Assembly (NCBI GenBank): GCA_963932545.1
Contig: CAWVRH010000020.1
Span: forward strand, 1 to 30,202
DNA from: UBA8337 sp963932545
GTDB taxonomy: Bacteria; Pseudomonadota; Alphaproteobacteria; RS24
Direction of reading: 5' to 3'
DNA length: 30,202 nucleotides
In this document: piece after piece, positions 7,056 to 14,882 of the stretch
Numbering within the stretch: position 1 is the first letter of the stretch
Layout: each line of letters opens with the position of its first letter
The notes under the pieces: model-generated
Told to the model about the DNA's origin: nothing
The model's database searches: none
Seen by the model: the letters and a program-made list of their open reading frames with translations, nothing else
Translations under genes and position numbers: made by a program

Positions 7056-8180
7056 TTAGATATCTTTTTGCGGCTGAATGAGATATTTCTCGCCGGTTTT
7101 CTTTGGCATGTAGCGCGCCGCATTCGCTGGGTCGATGGCTTCTAGCAGCGACAGCGTATCGGTGATGTGGCTGGCGAAAGTGGTTTTAATTTCATCTGCA
7201 ACGCGGGCTTGCATGGCGCCGAGTTTTTCGGGACCCATTTTTTGCAAGTTTGGCGTTAGCAAATAACCGCCGCATGCCCAGTGCATGCCGTAGCTTTGGC
7301 CCAAAGTAATTTGGCCCATGCCGAGGCGACCATAGACATAAACTTGTTTGAACTGGTCGGAGCCATAGGTGTTCAGGCCCGAAGCCGAACGACTGAAGGC
7401 GCGCTCCATAGCGGCCAAAAGCGTGTCGGCCATGTCGCCAGCGCCAATGGCGTCAAAAGCGAGGCTGGCTTGTGTGTCGGCGATGGCATCTTCCAGTTGG
7501 CTCGAGAAGTCTGCGTCTTTCGAGTTGATGATATATTTTGCACCAAGGTCTTTCAAGATTTTCGCTTGCTCGTCAGAGCGGATAACGCAGACCAAATCAA
7601 TGCCGTCTTGCAGGCAAAGTTTCAACAACATTTGGCCGAGGTTCGAGGCGGCTGCCGTATGCACAATGGCTTTATGGCCTTCGGCACGCATGGTTTCAAT
7701 GAAGCAAAGGGCAGTCAGTGGATTAACAAATGACGACGCGGCTTCGTCGGCTGTCGTGCCTTCGTTGTGAACCAAGCACATAGCGGCGGGAACTTTGACA
7801 AATTGTTGATAGGAAGCGCCAGTCACCAAAGAAACCAGTTTGCCTTCCATTTGTTTTACATTGTCGCCAGCGGCCACAATGGTGCCCGCGCCTTCGTTGC
7901 CCACAGGCAAAGATTGGCCGATACGGGCTTTCATAGGAGCCAACATGCCTTCAGGCACAGGCGCTACCATTTTGTGCTGATTGCCTTCGCTGATCAGTTT
8001 GCCTTTTGAATAATCGGCAAACCCTAAAAGCGGAAACATATCTGACGGGTTAATCGGCGAGGCTTCGATGCGAACCACAACTTCATCTGGACCCGGCGTC
8101 GGGATATCGTTTTCGACGATGGAAAGAACAATCTCTCCAGCTTCGGTGACGGTTGAAAGAATTTGACGGTTACCACTCAT
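7056..8180 (-). CDS. MDR-superfamily NAD(P)H-dependent oxidoreductase, zinc-free
   Basis: This 374-aa protein has the medium-chain dehydrogenase layout. It has a GroES-like N-terminal domain (IEASPINPSDM near 38-48, VGNEGAGTIVAAGD near 92-105) and a Rossmann domain (HTAAASNLGQMLLKL, about 174-188). The structural and catalytic zinc cysteines are missing, as in quinone oxidoreductase and enoyl reductase branches. It is probably an NADPH-dependent reductase of quinones or enones. AAGGAG lies six bases before the ATG. It is the last gene of a minus-strand operon, 50 bases after the carboxyltransferase, so its substrate may be an acyl-CoA-derived product, which is inference only. Length is a little above the usual 320-340 aa. 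Confidence 0.88.
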   Translation of the reverse strand: MSGNRQILSTVTEAGEIVLSIVENDIPTPGPDEVVVRIEASPINPSDMFPLLGFADYSKGKLISEGNQHKMVAPVPEGMLAPMKARIGQSLPVGNEGAGTIVAAGDNVKQMEGKLVSLVTGASYQQFVKVPAAMCLVHNEGTTADEAASSFVNPLTALCFIETMRAEGHKAIVHTAAASNLGQMLLKLCLQDGIDLVCVIRSDEQAKILKDLGAKYIINSKDADFSSQLEDAIADTQASLAFDAIGAGDMADTLLAAMERAFSRSASGLNTYGSDQFKQVYVYGRLGMGQITLGQSYGMHWACGGYLLTPNLQKMGPEKLGAMQARVADEIKTTFASHITDTLSLLEAIDPANAARYMPKKTGEKYLIQPQKDI

Positions 8181-8230
8181 GGGTTTCTCCTTTTAGAGGT
8201 TAACGATAATGGGCAGGACGCCCAAATAAA

Positions 8231-9799
8231 TTAGGGACGCATGCCCGTAAGGTATGGGGATGGCGCTTCGGTACGCGCGTTTAACGCTAATTGCAACCAT
8301 TGTATCAGCTTTGGTCGCGTCTCGCGCGGGTCGATTAACTCATGCACACTTAGCCCCTCAGCCCGTGGGAAGGGTGATTGCGTATCGGCCAACATGTCTT
8401 CTAATTCTTTTTGCCTAGCTGCGGGGTCCTCGGCAGCGGCAATCTCGCGCCCGAAGGCTACGGCCACACCGCCCTCTACAGGCAAGGCTCCACTGGCGGC
8501 GCTGGGCCAATTGAGCATATAGGCGTCAGGCCCGAAATGGGCTTGGGCTGCCACCCCAAAGGCTTTTAAAACCTGTACGCTGGCCCAAGGCACACGGCTT
8601 TGTAGCACCGCAGAAATAGCCGCCGTGCCATGGCGAATGGTGCCCGCCGCTTCGCTGTCGGGGCCAATCATAAAGCCTGGCTCATCGACAAAGCTGATGA
8701 TGGGTAGGTGGAAACTATTACAAAAATCCACAAAGCGGCGCAGCTTTTGGGCGGCTGCGGCGGTCATGGCGCCTGCGTAATACATGCAATCATTACCGAT
8801 GACGCCGACGCTCTCTCCATTGAGCCGCGCCAATCCGGTAATTAGGCTGGGGCCATATTTGCGCGACATTTCGAAGAAGCTAGAGCCCTCTGGGTTTTGA
8901 TCCATCACCATTTCAATGATTTTGCGCATCTGAAAAGGTTGGCGACGCGAGGTCGGGACAATCGAGGCGAGGGCGTCTTCGCAGCGGTCTATTTTATCAC
9001 TCGGCACCAAGGCTTTTGGAAACGACCAAGCATTGTCGGGCACGTAAGATAAGAAGCGCGCGATTTGGCGCATGGCATCGGCTTCATCTTCGGCCAGATT
9101 ATCGATGACGCCGCTGGCCAAATGCACTTGCGGGCCGCCCAATTCTTCTTTGGTCATGTCATGGCCAGTGGCGCGTTTGACTACTTGGGGGCCAGCGATT
9201 AAGACCGCAGCATTGGGGGTCATCACCGAAAAATGGGAGGCCACGAGGCGCGCCGCCGGAAGTCCCGCCACGGGCCCCAGCGCGGCCGCGGCGACAGGAA
9301 TACTCGAGAGGGTTTGCGCCAAGGGCACAAATCTAGATTCGCTAAATACCGGATCGCCCAAAGGCCGGCGTGTCTTGTCATTGCCTGTGCCACCCACCGA
9401 GCCGCCGCCACCTTCGTGCAGGCGAATGAGCGGCACTTTATATTTTAGCGCCAATTGCTCGGTGTAAACGCTTTTGCGCAAGCCCGCCGGATTGGGCGAG
9501 CCACCACGCACGGTAAAATCTTCGCCGCCGACAATCACTTTGCGACCCTCGACTTGGCCAAAGCCGAGAATGAAATTGGCGGGCTGAAAATCTTTTAAGC
9601 TGCCGTCTTCATTATATTCAGGAACGCCCGCGCCTTCGCCAATTTCGTCAAAGCTGTTTTTATCAAGCAATGTGTCGATGCGTTCGCGAATGGTCAGGCG
9701 CCCTTTTTCGTGGTGCTTGTCTACCGCTGCTTTGCCGCCTTGCTGTTTGGCAAGTTTGCGTCGCGCGTGAATTTCATCGATTTCATTTTCCCAAGTCAT
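8231..9799 (-). CDS. Acyl-CoA carboxylase carboxyltransferase (beta) subunit
   Basis: The 522-aa product is a full-length carboxyltransferase of the propionyl-/methylcrotonyl-CoA carboxylase beta type, with two crotonase-fold halves. The GRLTIRERIDTLLD opening is standard, and the N-terminal half carries VIVGGEDFTVRGGS. The acyl-CoA binding loop usually reads like SGGARIQEG, but here it is LHEGGGGSVGGTG. The C-terminal half has the FVDEPGFMIGPDSEAAGTIRHG region, where the carboxybiotin pocket is expected. It transfers CO2 from biotin to an acyl-CoA; the substrate cannot be read from sequence. It follows the biotin carrier by 13 bases, with AGAGG upstream. No biotin carboxylase subunit is present nearby. 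Confidence 0.92.
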   Translation of the reverse strand: MTWENEIDEIHARRKLAKQQGGKAAVDKHHEKGRLTIRERIDTLLDKNSFDEIGEGAGVPEYNEDGSLKDFQPANFILGFGQVEGRKVIVGGEDFTVRGGSPNPAGLRKSVYTEQLALKYKVPLIRLHEGGGGSVGGTGNDKTRRPLGDPVFSESRFVPLAQTLSSIPVAAAALGPVAGLPAARLVASHFSVMTPNAAVLIAGPQVVKRATGHDMTKEELGGPQVHLASGVIDNLAEDEADAMRQIARFLSYVPDNAWSFPKALVPSDKIDRCEDALASIVPTSRRQPFQMRKIIEMVMDQNPEGSSFFEMSRKYGPSLITGLARLNGESVGVIGNDCMYYAGAMTAAAAQKLRRFVDFCNSFHLPIISFVDEPGFMIGPDSEAAGTIRHGTAAISAVLQSRVPWASVQVLKAFGVAAQAHFGPDAYMLNWPSAASGALPVEGGVAVAFGREIAAAEDPAARQKELEDMLADTQSPFPRAEGLSVHELIDPRETRPKLIQWLQLALNARTEAPSPYLTGMRP

Positions 9800-9812
9800 A
9801 GCAGAACCTCTG

Positions 9813-10025
9813 TTAGACGCTCAACGTGGCGACAAGTTGGCCTTCGCCAATCATTTCGCCTTCGGTGACATGCAGATGGGTGCAAACACCGGCTTTCGGC
9901 GCGGTGATGGGGATTTCCATTTTCATCGATTCTAAGATGAGGATGACCTCGTCGGCCGCCAGTTCGGCGCCTTGCGTGGCAATGATTTTCCAAACGCTGC
10001 CCGCAATTTCACTTTTAATCTGCAT
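9813..10025 (-). CDS. Biotin carboxyl carrier protein (stand-alone biotinyl domain)
   Basis: This 70-aa protein is just a biotinyl/lipoyl domain. The biotinylation motif is ESMKMEIP with the modified lysine at residue 35, followed by the hammerhead second half ending GEGQLVATLSV. I choose the ATG at 10025 over an ORF start 33 bases upstream because GGGAG lies eight bases before it and the protein then starts MQIKSEIAG, typical of this family. It carries carboxybiotin to the carboxyltransferase encoded 13 bases downstream. It is the first gene of the operon, so the promoter should lie in 10030-10230. Such carriers are more often fused to biotin carboxylase; here the partner is not in the window. 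Confidence 0.95.
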   Translation of the reverse strand: MQIKSEIAGSVWKIIATQGAELAADEVILILESMKMEIPITAPKAGVCTHLHVTEGEMIGEGQLVATLSV

Positions 10026-10231
10026 GGTTTTCTCCCTCAAGAGGGAAAGCCTAAACAATGCAAGGGGGGTGGTGCAAGCCGACTTATTTGAAATCTAAGC
10101 CAAAAAGTGTATAAACGACGAGCTTTGAACTTCGGGTAAGCGCAAAACCAAGCGCTTTCCCAAAGCCAGTTAGAAGCGACCGAAATTTATAAAATGCTCG
10201 TTAAGGCATATAATCGAATAGGAACCTCTCC
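10026..10231. promoter_or_regulatory. Divergent intergenic region between the biotin-carrier operon and mipA
   Basis: This region carries the promoters of two divergent units. AAGCGC (10138-10143) and GCGCTT (10152-10157) form a six-bp dyad with an eight-base spacer midway between the genes, a possible operator. A perfect TATAAT occurs at 10209-10214 but is only 18 bases from the mipA ATG, so transcription from it would leave almost no leader. AGGAA at 10220-10224 is the mipA ribosome site. No small ORF is convincing. Confidence 0.35.
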
Positions 10232-11077
10232 ATGCGCATTGCTCTCGTTGCCTTTTTGGCTACTTCTATAGTCTGTAGTGTCTCGTCTCAGGCCGCTGAT
10301 TTGCCCGAACCTCTATGGGAAGCTGGCGTGGGGGGTGGCGCTTTTAGCGGGCCGACTTACCCAGGTGCCGACGACACCACCACCCAAGCGCTTTTCATTC
10401 CTTATGTAATTTATCGCGGCGAAGTGTTTTCCATCGGCGAAGAGAGCGGCGTACGAGCCGTGGCTTTTGCCAATGAAAAATTTGAATTTGATATCTCTCT
10501 GGGCGCCTCTTTGGCCGCCGATGCCAGCGAAGATGATGACCGCGACGGCATGCCAGATTTAGAGTTTCTGTTTGAGATTGGGCCGCAAATTATTTATCAC
10601 GCCGCGCAGTATGAACATAAAAGTTGGACATCGCATTTTGATATTAAACTGCGGACACGGGCCATCATCGCCACAGATTTGGGAAGCTTTGAAGAGCAGG
10701 GCTATATTGTCGAACCGGCGCTCGTGTATGAGCTGAAATCGAAACGCAATCGGCATTTGGAAATTCAATTAGATATTGAAATGATCAATGGTAGCGAACG
10801 CTTGAACGAGTATTTTTATGATGTTGATCGGCAATATGCCAAGGCCGGACGAGAAGAATATAAAGCGAAGGCGGGTTATATCGGCACGGAAGTCGGGCTT
10901 GGCTTATCGATACCGGTAAATCCACAATTGCGCCTATTTGGCGGCTTTGACGTCGAGTTTTATGATGGCTCAGCCAATCGGGACAGCCCCCTGTTTAAAG
11001 ATGAGATGGGCTACTCTGGCGGTCTTGGTTTGGTGTATACATTCTTCGAGAGCGACGAACGCGTGCCACGGCGCTAA
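10232..11077 (+). CDS. MipA/OmpV family outer-membrane protein
   Basis: The product is 281 aa with a signal peptide cleaved after SSQAA near residue 22. The mature start, LWEAGVGGGAFSGPTYPGAD, and the following alternating hydrophobic strands are typical of the MipA/OmpV family, as are FIPYVIYRGE and the LEFLFEIGPQI region. Members are outer-membrane beta-barrels; some bind MltA and PBP1B as scaffolds, others act in adaptation to salt or antibiotics, and which applies here is unknown. An acidic DEDDDRDG-like turn lies near residues 97-106. The ATG has AGGAA seven bases upstream. It converges tail-to-tail with lptD, the stop regions overlapping by four bases. Confidence 0.88.
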   Translation: MRIALVAFLATSIVCSVSSQAADLPEPLWEAGVGGGAFSGPTYPGADDTTTQALFIPYVIYRGEVFSIGEESGVRAVAFANEKFEFDISLGASLAADASEDDDRDGMPDLEFLFEIGPQIIYHAAQYEHKSWTSHFDIKLRTRAIIATDLGSFEEQGYIVEPALVYELKSKRNRHLEIQLDIEMINGSERLNEYFYDVDRQYAKAGREEYKAKAGYIGTEVGLGLSIPVNPQLRLFGGFDVEFYDGSANRDSPLFKDEMGYSGGLGLVYTFFESDERVPRR

Positions 11078-13200
11078 TTGCCGATTGTTTTCAGTGTGAA
11101 AGTGACGTTTACGCTTGTCTCGGGCTCAATGCTGGTGCCCGACACACGCGCATAATCTCGCTCCATAGAAATTTGAAAAATCGTGCAATCGTCTTCATAG
11201 GTGAAGGCCGCATCGGTTTTTACCCGTGATTTGGTTTCTAGGTTTTCGCGTTGCGAGGCGCTAAACGCCCAATTTTGGGATATCTCCCAATCGAAATGGG
11301 TGGTGGCTTCTTCCAGAATATCTCTGCCAATTCCCAATTGTTCAGCTTCGTAAAAACTATGCTCTAGCCCCAGAGTTAGGCGCGCAAAAGCCAATTCGCC
11401 AGAGCTTTCGCTGCGCAGAATTTCATGGCTGTTTTTATCGAGGCGCGCATTTTGCTTGATCGTTAAGGGGCCCATATAAAGCGCCCAATCGGCCAAGAAA
11501 GCGGAATGCTCGTCGCCATAGCCAGATTTATGGGAGAATTGGAGGCCGGATAAATTATAGGACTGACCCACAAAGAATGAGCTGCGCACTCCGTTGGAAA
11601 TATCTAATTCATGCGATAGGCCGACGTTTACGCGGCTGGCTTCATTGGTTGGCGCGATGGGCTGAAACAATTGCGCGCGGGTCAAATCTAGGCTGGCGGC
11701 GGCGATATAAGGGATGGAGGCATATCGGTCATTTTCACTGGCCAGCACCACTTGCGCTTTGGGCGTGAGGGTCTGGCGATGGCTAGGTCGTTTGCGTTGC
11801 AAGGGATACGATAAGGTAAGCGAGGTGGCGTTGGCGGCCAGCAACTCTTGCGCCGTTTCAATCTCGGCCGTCTGCGCTTCGGTTTCCTCGCCGCCATATT
11901 GATAGGCATCTAGAACCAGCCGATTGTTGGCCTCCCAAACAAAGCCGCCTTGGTTTACGTGGCGCCAAGACCAATCCAACTGGCTTTGCAGGTGGCTAAC
12001 ATCAATCCCCAAATCGCGCGCCTCATGGGTAAAACTATTTGTCATATCTAGCTGCCCGCCCAAAACCGCGCCGTCAAAGTAGATTTGATGGGTGAGGGTG
12101 GGCAGAATTCTGTCGACCGTGGCCGCCGTTTCCGGGGCGACGGCGTTGCGGAAGCTGCGAGTCTCAATGGTTAAATCTTGGTTGTCCCAAAGGCGGGTCG
12201 CGGTGAGGCGGTTTTCTAAACGCGAGTTGTCGTTGATTTTATAGCGTTTGAAAAACAAATCATCGGTGGCTTCTTGAATTGAAAAATCGACATCCCACGC
12301 GTCGAAGTGGAACTCGCCCGAGCCCAGCACCCCGCCGCGCGAGGTGAGGGCGGTGTCATCGGCCAATTTACCTTTCGGCTCATGTAAATAGGCGGTGAGT
12401 TCATACGTGCCTTTTTGCGTCAAATGCCGCCAATCGGTTTTTAAAAACGGGTCTTGCTTGGTGCTGAAGCGCGGCGTCAAAGTGAGGTCGTAATTAGACG
12501 CGAGGTCAAAGAAGTAAGGGGTCTCCAAGCCTCGGCCAAAAGTGTTGGAGCTGGTGAAAGAAGGGGCAAGAACGCCACTGCGACGCACCACTTCAGGGCC
12601 GGCGTGGGCCAAATAAGGAAAATAGGCAATCGGTAGGCCGTAGACTTCAAGGCGGGTATTTGTGTAGACGACATCTTGTGCGTCTTGGTCGTAATGAATG
12701 CGGCCTGCGCGCAATTGCCATAAGGGGCTAGCGTCGGGGTTTTTTTCACAAGCCGGACAAGAGGTGAAAACGCCACCTCGCATATCAAATTTAGCTCCGT
12801 CTTTGCGGGCTTTGGAAGCGCGAATGCGCGCGCCTTTCTCTAGGCTCATCCGCAGGTTTTTTAGGGTGCCTGTGTCTAAGGTGCGGTTTAACTCAGCCGA
12901 GGTTGCCGTAACTTTAGCACCGTCGGCTTGCGTTAAGACCAGCGGGCCTGGAATGCTAAGACGCGCAGGCGTATTTTGTGTCTCACGGCTTAAGCTCAAG
13001 CTTTGGGTGGTCAAACGCGCGCCCGCGCCATCTATTTGCACATTGCCTTTGGCGGTAATTCTCCCGCTAGTTTCTTCGATGATAATTTCATCTGCCTCAA
13101 GCGCGGATTTGGTTTGGCTTTGCGCGGGCAGGGGAAAATGAGCTGCCAAACTGGCAAGCCAAAGAGCGGCAAAAATGCGTGATTTTGGAGGCGTTCTCAT
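11074..13200 (-). CDS. lptD: LPS-assembly outer-membrane protein LptD
   Basis: LptD inserts lipopolysaccharide into the outer leaflet together with LptE. I choose the ATG at 13200 (708 aa) because it gives a proper signal peptide (MRTPPKSRIFAALW to PLPAQSQ). The longer reading starts at a TTG 39 bases upstream and would bury that signal. Residues about 30-130 form the OstA/LptD jellyroll (ADEIIIEETSGRITAKGNVQIDG). A conserved TSCPAC cysteine pair follows near 148, then the barrel, with FPYLAHAGPEVVRRSGVLAPSF and PYFFDLASNYDLTLTP motifs. The ribosome site is weak. It is shorter than gammaproteobacterial LptD (about 780 aa), as is common in alphaproteobacteria. surA and pdxA, frequent downstream partners, are absent; mipA faces it instead. 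Confidence 0.93.
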   Translation of the reverse strand: MRTPPKSRIFAALWLASLAAHFPLPAQSQTKSALEADEIIIEETSGRITAKGNVQIDGAGARLTTQSLSLSRETQNTPARLSIPGPLVLTQADGAKVTATSAELNRTLDTGTLKNLRMSLEKGARIRASKARKDGAKFDMRGGVFTSCPACEKNPDASPLWQLRAGRIHYDQDAQDVVYTNTRLEVYGLPIAYFPYLAHAGPEVVRRSGVLAPSFTSSNTFGRGLETPYFFDLASNYDLTLTPRFSTKQDPFLKTDWRHLTQKGTYELTAYLHEPKGKLADDTALTSRGGVLGSGEFHFDAWDVDFSIQEATDDLFFKRYKINDNSRLENRLTATRLWDNQDLTIETRSFRNAVAPETAATVDRILPTLTHQIYFDGAVLGGQLDMTNSFTHEARDLGIDVSHLQSQLDWSWRHVNQGGFVWEANNRLVLDAYQYGGEETEAQTAEIETAQELLAANATSLTLSYPLQRKRPSHRQTLTPKAQVVLASENDRYASIPYIAAASLDLTRAQLFQPIAPTNEASRVNVGLSHELDISNGVRSSFFVGQSYNLSGLQFSHKSGYGDEHSAFLADWALYMGPLTIKQNARLDKNSHEILRSESSGELAFARLTLGLEHSFYEAEQLGIGRDILEEATTHFDWEISQNWAFSASQRENLETKSRVKTDAAFTYEDDCTIFQISMERDYARVSGTSIEPETSVNVTFTLKTIGN

Positions 13201-13308
13201 CGGCTCAACATAGGCCAGTTTGCCAAGCTGCAAAAGCAATTGCTTTGTTGCGAATGAAGGCTATTTTGAGGGCTAGTGAAATGAGGCCCTTTGCGGTAAG
13301 GCGGAACT
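13201..13308. promoter_or_regulatory. Divergent promoter region between lptD and the polysaccharide locus
   Basis: This short AT-richer gap separates lptD (minus) from the leader ORF and manC (plus). It must start transcription of the polysaccharide block, since everything from here to 22113 is on the plus strand with short gaps or overlaps. No strong -35/-10 pair and no true JUMPstart/ops element is seen. Confidence 0.35.
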
Positions 13309-13425
13309 ATGCTCGAGCGTTTTAAATTTTACTTAAGTCATATCGGCGCGGAGTTTGCCTTGGGTTTTGTTCCTTTTAAAGCTACAAAAAAAACGACTGG
13401 CTCCGCCCCCATTGTGAAAGCGTAA
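13309..13425 (+). CDS. Candidate 38-aa small protein / leader ORF upstream of manC
   Basis: An ATG at 13309, preceded by AAGGCGGA, opens a 38-codon frame that ends in TAA at 13423-13425, five bases before the manC ATG. The peptide starts MLERFKFYLSHIGAEF, has a moderately hydrophobic first half, and ends in a basic KATKKTTGSAPIVKA-like tail. manC has no good Shine-Dalgarno of its own (AAAGCGTAAAACAT before its ATG). Ribosomes terminating here could therefore reinitiate on manC, and the ORF would act as a translational leader. It could equally be a real small membrane-associated protein, or chance. No homologue is recognised. Confidence 0.4.
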   Translation: MLERFKFYLSHIGAEFALGFVPFKATKKTTGSAPIVKA

Positions 13426-13430
13426 AACAT

Positions 13431-14882
13431 ATGACCCTTATCCCCATTATTATTTCAGGCGGCGCCGGCTCGAGATTATGGCCCGTATCGCGCCATGCCG
13501 AGCCGAAGCCTTTTATGGAAGTGGCGGGCAAACCCCTCTTGGCGCACGCTATCGACCGTGCCTTGGTGGAAGGGGCTAGCGATTTAATTATCGTGACCAA
13601 CCAAGATCATTTGCATTTGTCGCAACACTTAATGGCGGACTATGCGCCTCATGTGAGCGCCCATTTTGTGCTGGAGCCCAAAGGGCGCAACACGGCGCCT
13701 GCGATTGCTCAAGCCGTGCATCATGTCATCGATGCATTTGGCGAAGCGGCGCATTGTTTGGTATTGCCCGCCGACCATATTGTGACCGATTTAGAGGCGT
13801 TTAAAGAGGCGGTAGAAAAAGCGACGGCTTTAAGTGGCGTGAGCGACACACAAGACGCTTTGGTAACTTTTGGGGTTGTGCCTAGCGCGCCCGACACAGG
13901 CTATGGCTATATTGAAGTGGCAGAGGCGGGCAAGGAACCGGCTCCGGTGCGCCAATTCGTTGAGAAGCCAGACTTGGAAACCGCCCAAGAGTATCTCGCC
14001 AGTGGGCGTTATTTTTGGAATAGCGGGATGTTTTATTTCTCGGCGGCGGCGATGGCCAAAGCGCTCAAGTCGCACGCGGCGGAGGTATGGTCGGCTTCGG
14101 CCGATTGTTTTGCCACCAGCACGCTAGACGCTGGCGTTCGCCGTTTCGACGAGGCGGCGTTTTTAGCGCAACCCGACATCAGCATTGATTATGCCGTGTT
14201 TGAACCCGCCGAAACCGTAATGACCGTGCCCGCAGGTTTTGGTTGGAGCGATGTTGGCACATGGGACACGGTGGCTGCCGCACAATCTAAAACCGCAGAT
14301 GGCAATAGCGCCATTGGCGTGCCTGAAAACCGACTGATGCAGATTGGCACGAGCAACACGCATATCGAAAGTTTCAGCCAAACCGAGAAAATGGTCGCGA
14401 CTTTGGGCGTGGATAATTTGGTGATTATTGATTTGCCGGACACCTTGATGGTGGCCAATCGGGCCGATAGCCAGCAGGTGAAAAACTTCGTTGATGAGCT
14501 GAAAGCAGGCGATGCCTTTATGCAAGCAACCACGCAATTGCCCGCGGTCGTGTCTCGGCCATGGGGTACTTATGCGACGCTGAAACACGAGACCGGCTAT
14601 CAGGTAAAGCGCATTAGCGTGCAGCCCGGCCAGCAATTGAGTTTGCAATATCACCACAAGCGCGCCGAGCATTGGGTGGTGGTGCAAGGTCTGGCGCTGG
14701 TGCAAGTGGGCGACGAAGAGCTGGAAACCAAGCCGGGCGAATATCGCTATATTCCTTTAGGCGAAAAACACCGTCTGACCAATATTGGCACGGATGAATT
14801 AATTTTAATCGAAGTGCAATGTGGCAGCTATCTCGGCGAGGATGACATTGTGCGACTAGAGGATAATTACGGACGCTCATGA
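13431..14882 (+). CDS. manC: Mannose-1-phosphate guanylyltransferase / mannose-6-phosphate isomerase
   Basis: This 483-aa bifunctional type II enzyme makes GDP-mannose from mannose-1-phosphate and GTP, and also interconverts fructose- and mannose-6-phosphate. The N-terminal nucleotidyltransferase domain has the GGAGSRLWPVSR signature (10-21), PADHIV (113-118) and FVEKP (176-180). The C-terminal cupin domain begins at RPWGTYATL and carries the metal-binding QLSLQYHHKRAEHW box near 405. Both halves are intact, so the product is not a single-function form. It overlaps ugd by four bases (ATGA), so the two are translationally coupled. It opens the first block of the polysaccharide locus and supplies a mannose donor. 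Confidence 0.96.
   Translation: MTLIPIIISGGAGSRLWPVSRHAEPKPFMEVAGKPLLAHAIDRALVEGASDLIIVTNQDHLHLSQHLMADYAPHVSAHFVLEPKGRNTAPAIAQAVHHVIDAFGEAAHCLVLPADHIVTDLEAFKEAVEKATALSGVSDTQDALVTFGVVPSAPDTGYGYIEVAEAGKEPAPVRQFVEKPDLETAQEYLASGRYFWNSGMFYFSAAAMAKALKSHAAEVWSASADCFATSTLDAGVRRFDEAAFLAQPDISIDYAVFEPAETVMTVPAGFGWSDVGTWDTVAAAQSKTADGNSAIGVPENRLMQIGTSNTHIESFSQTEKMVATLGVDNLVIIDLPDTLMVANRADSQQVKNFVDELKAGDAFMQATTQLPAVVSRPWGTYATLKHETGYQVKRISVQPGQQLSLQYHHKRAEHWVVVQGLALVQVGDEELETKPGEYRYIPLGEKHRLTNIGTDELILIEVQCGSYLGEDDIVRLEDNYGRS

Noticed and set aside
10209..10214. Perfect TATAAT before mipA
   Set aside because: Transcription from it would begin at or inside the ribosome site, and the -35 position is poor; probably chance.
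11577..12636. Several ORFs of 60-100 codons antisense to lptD
   Set aside because: They are shadows of the lptD frame, without ribosome sites or recognisable protein features.
13201..13239. Upstream TTG start of lptD
   Set aside because: It would put 13 residues before a clean signal peptide; the ATG at 13200 places the signal at the N-terminus.
13285..13305. JUMPstart/ops-like GCGGTA near the polysaccharide start
   Set aside because: Only six bases agree with the ops core and RfaH control is mainly known in gammaproteobacteria.
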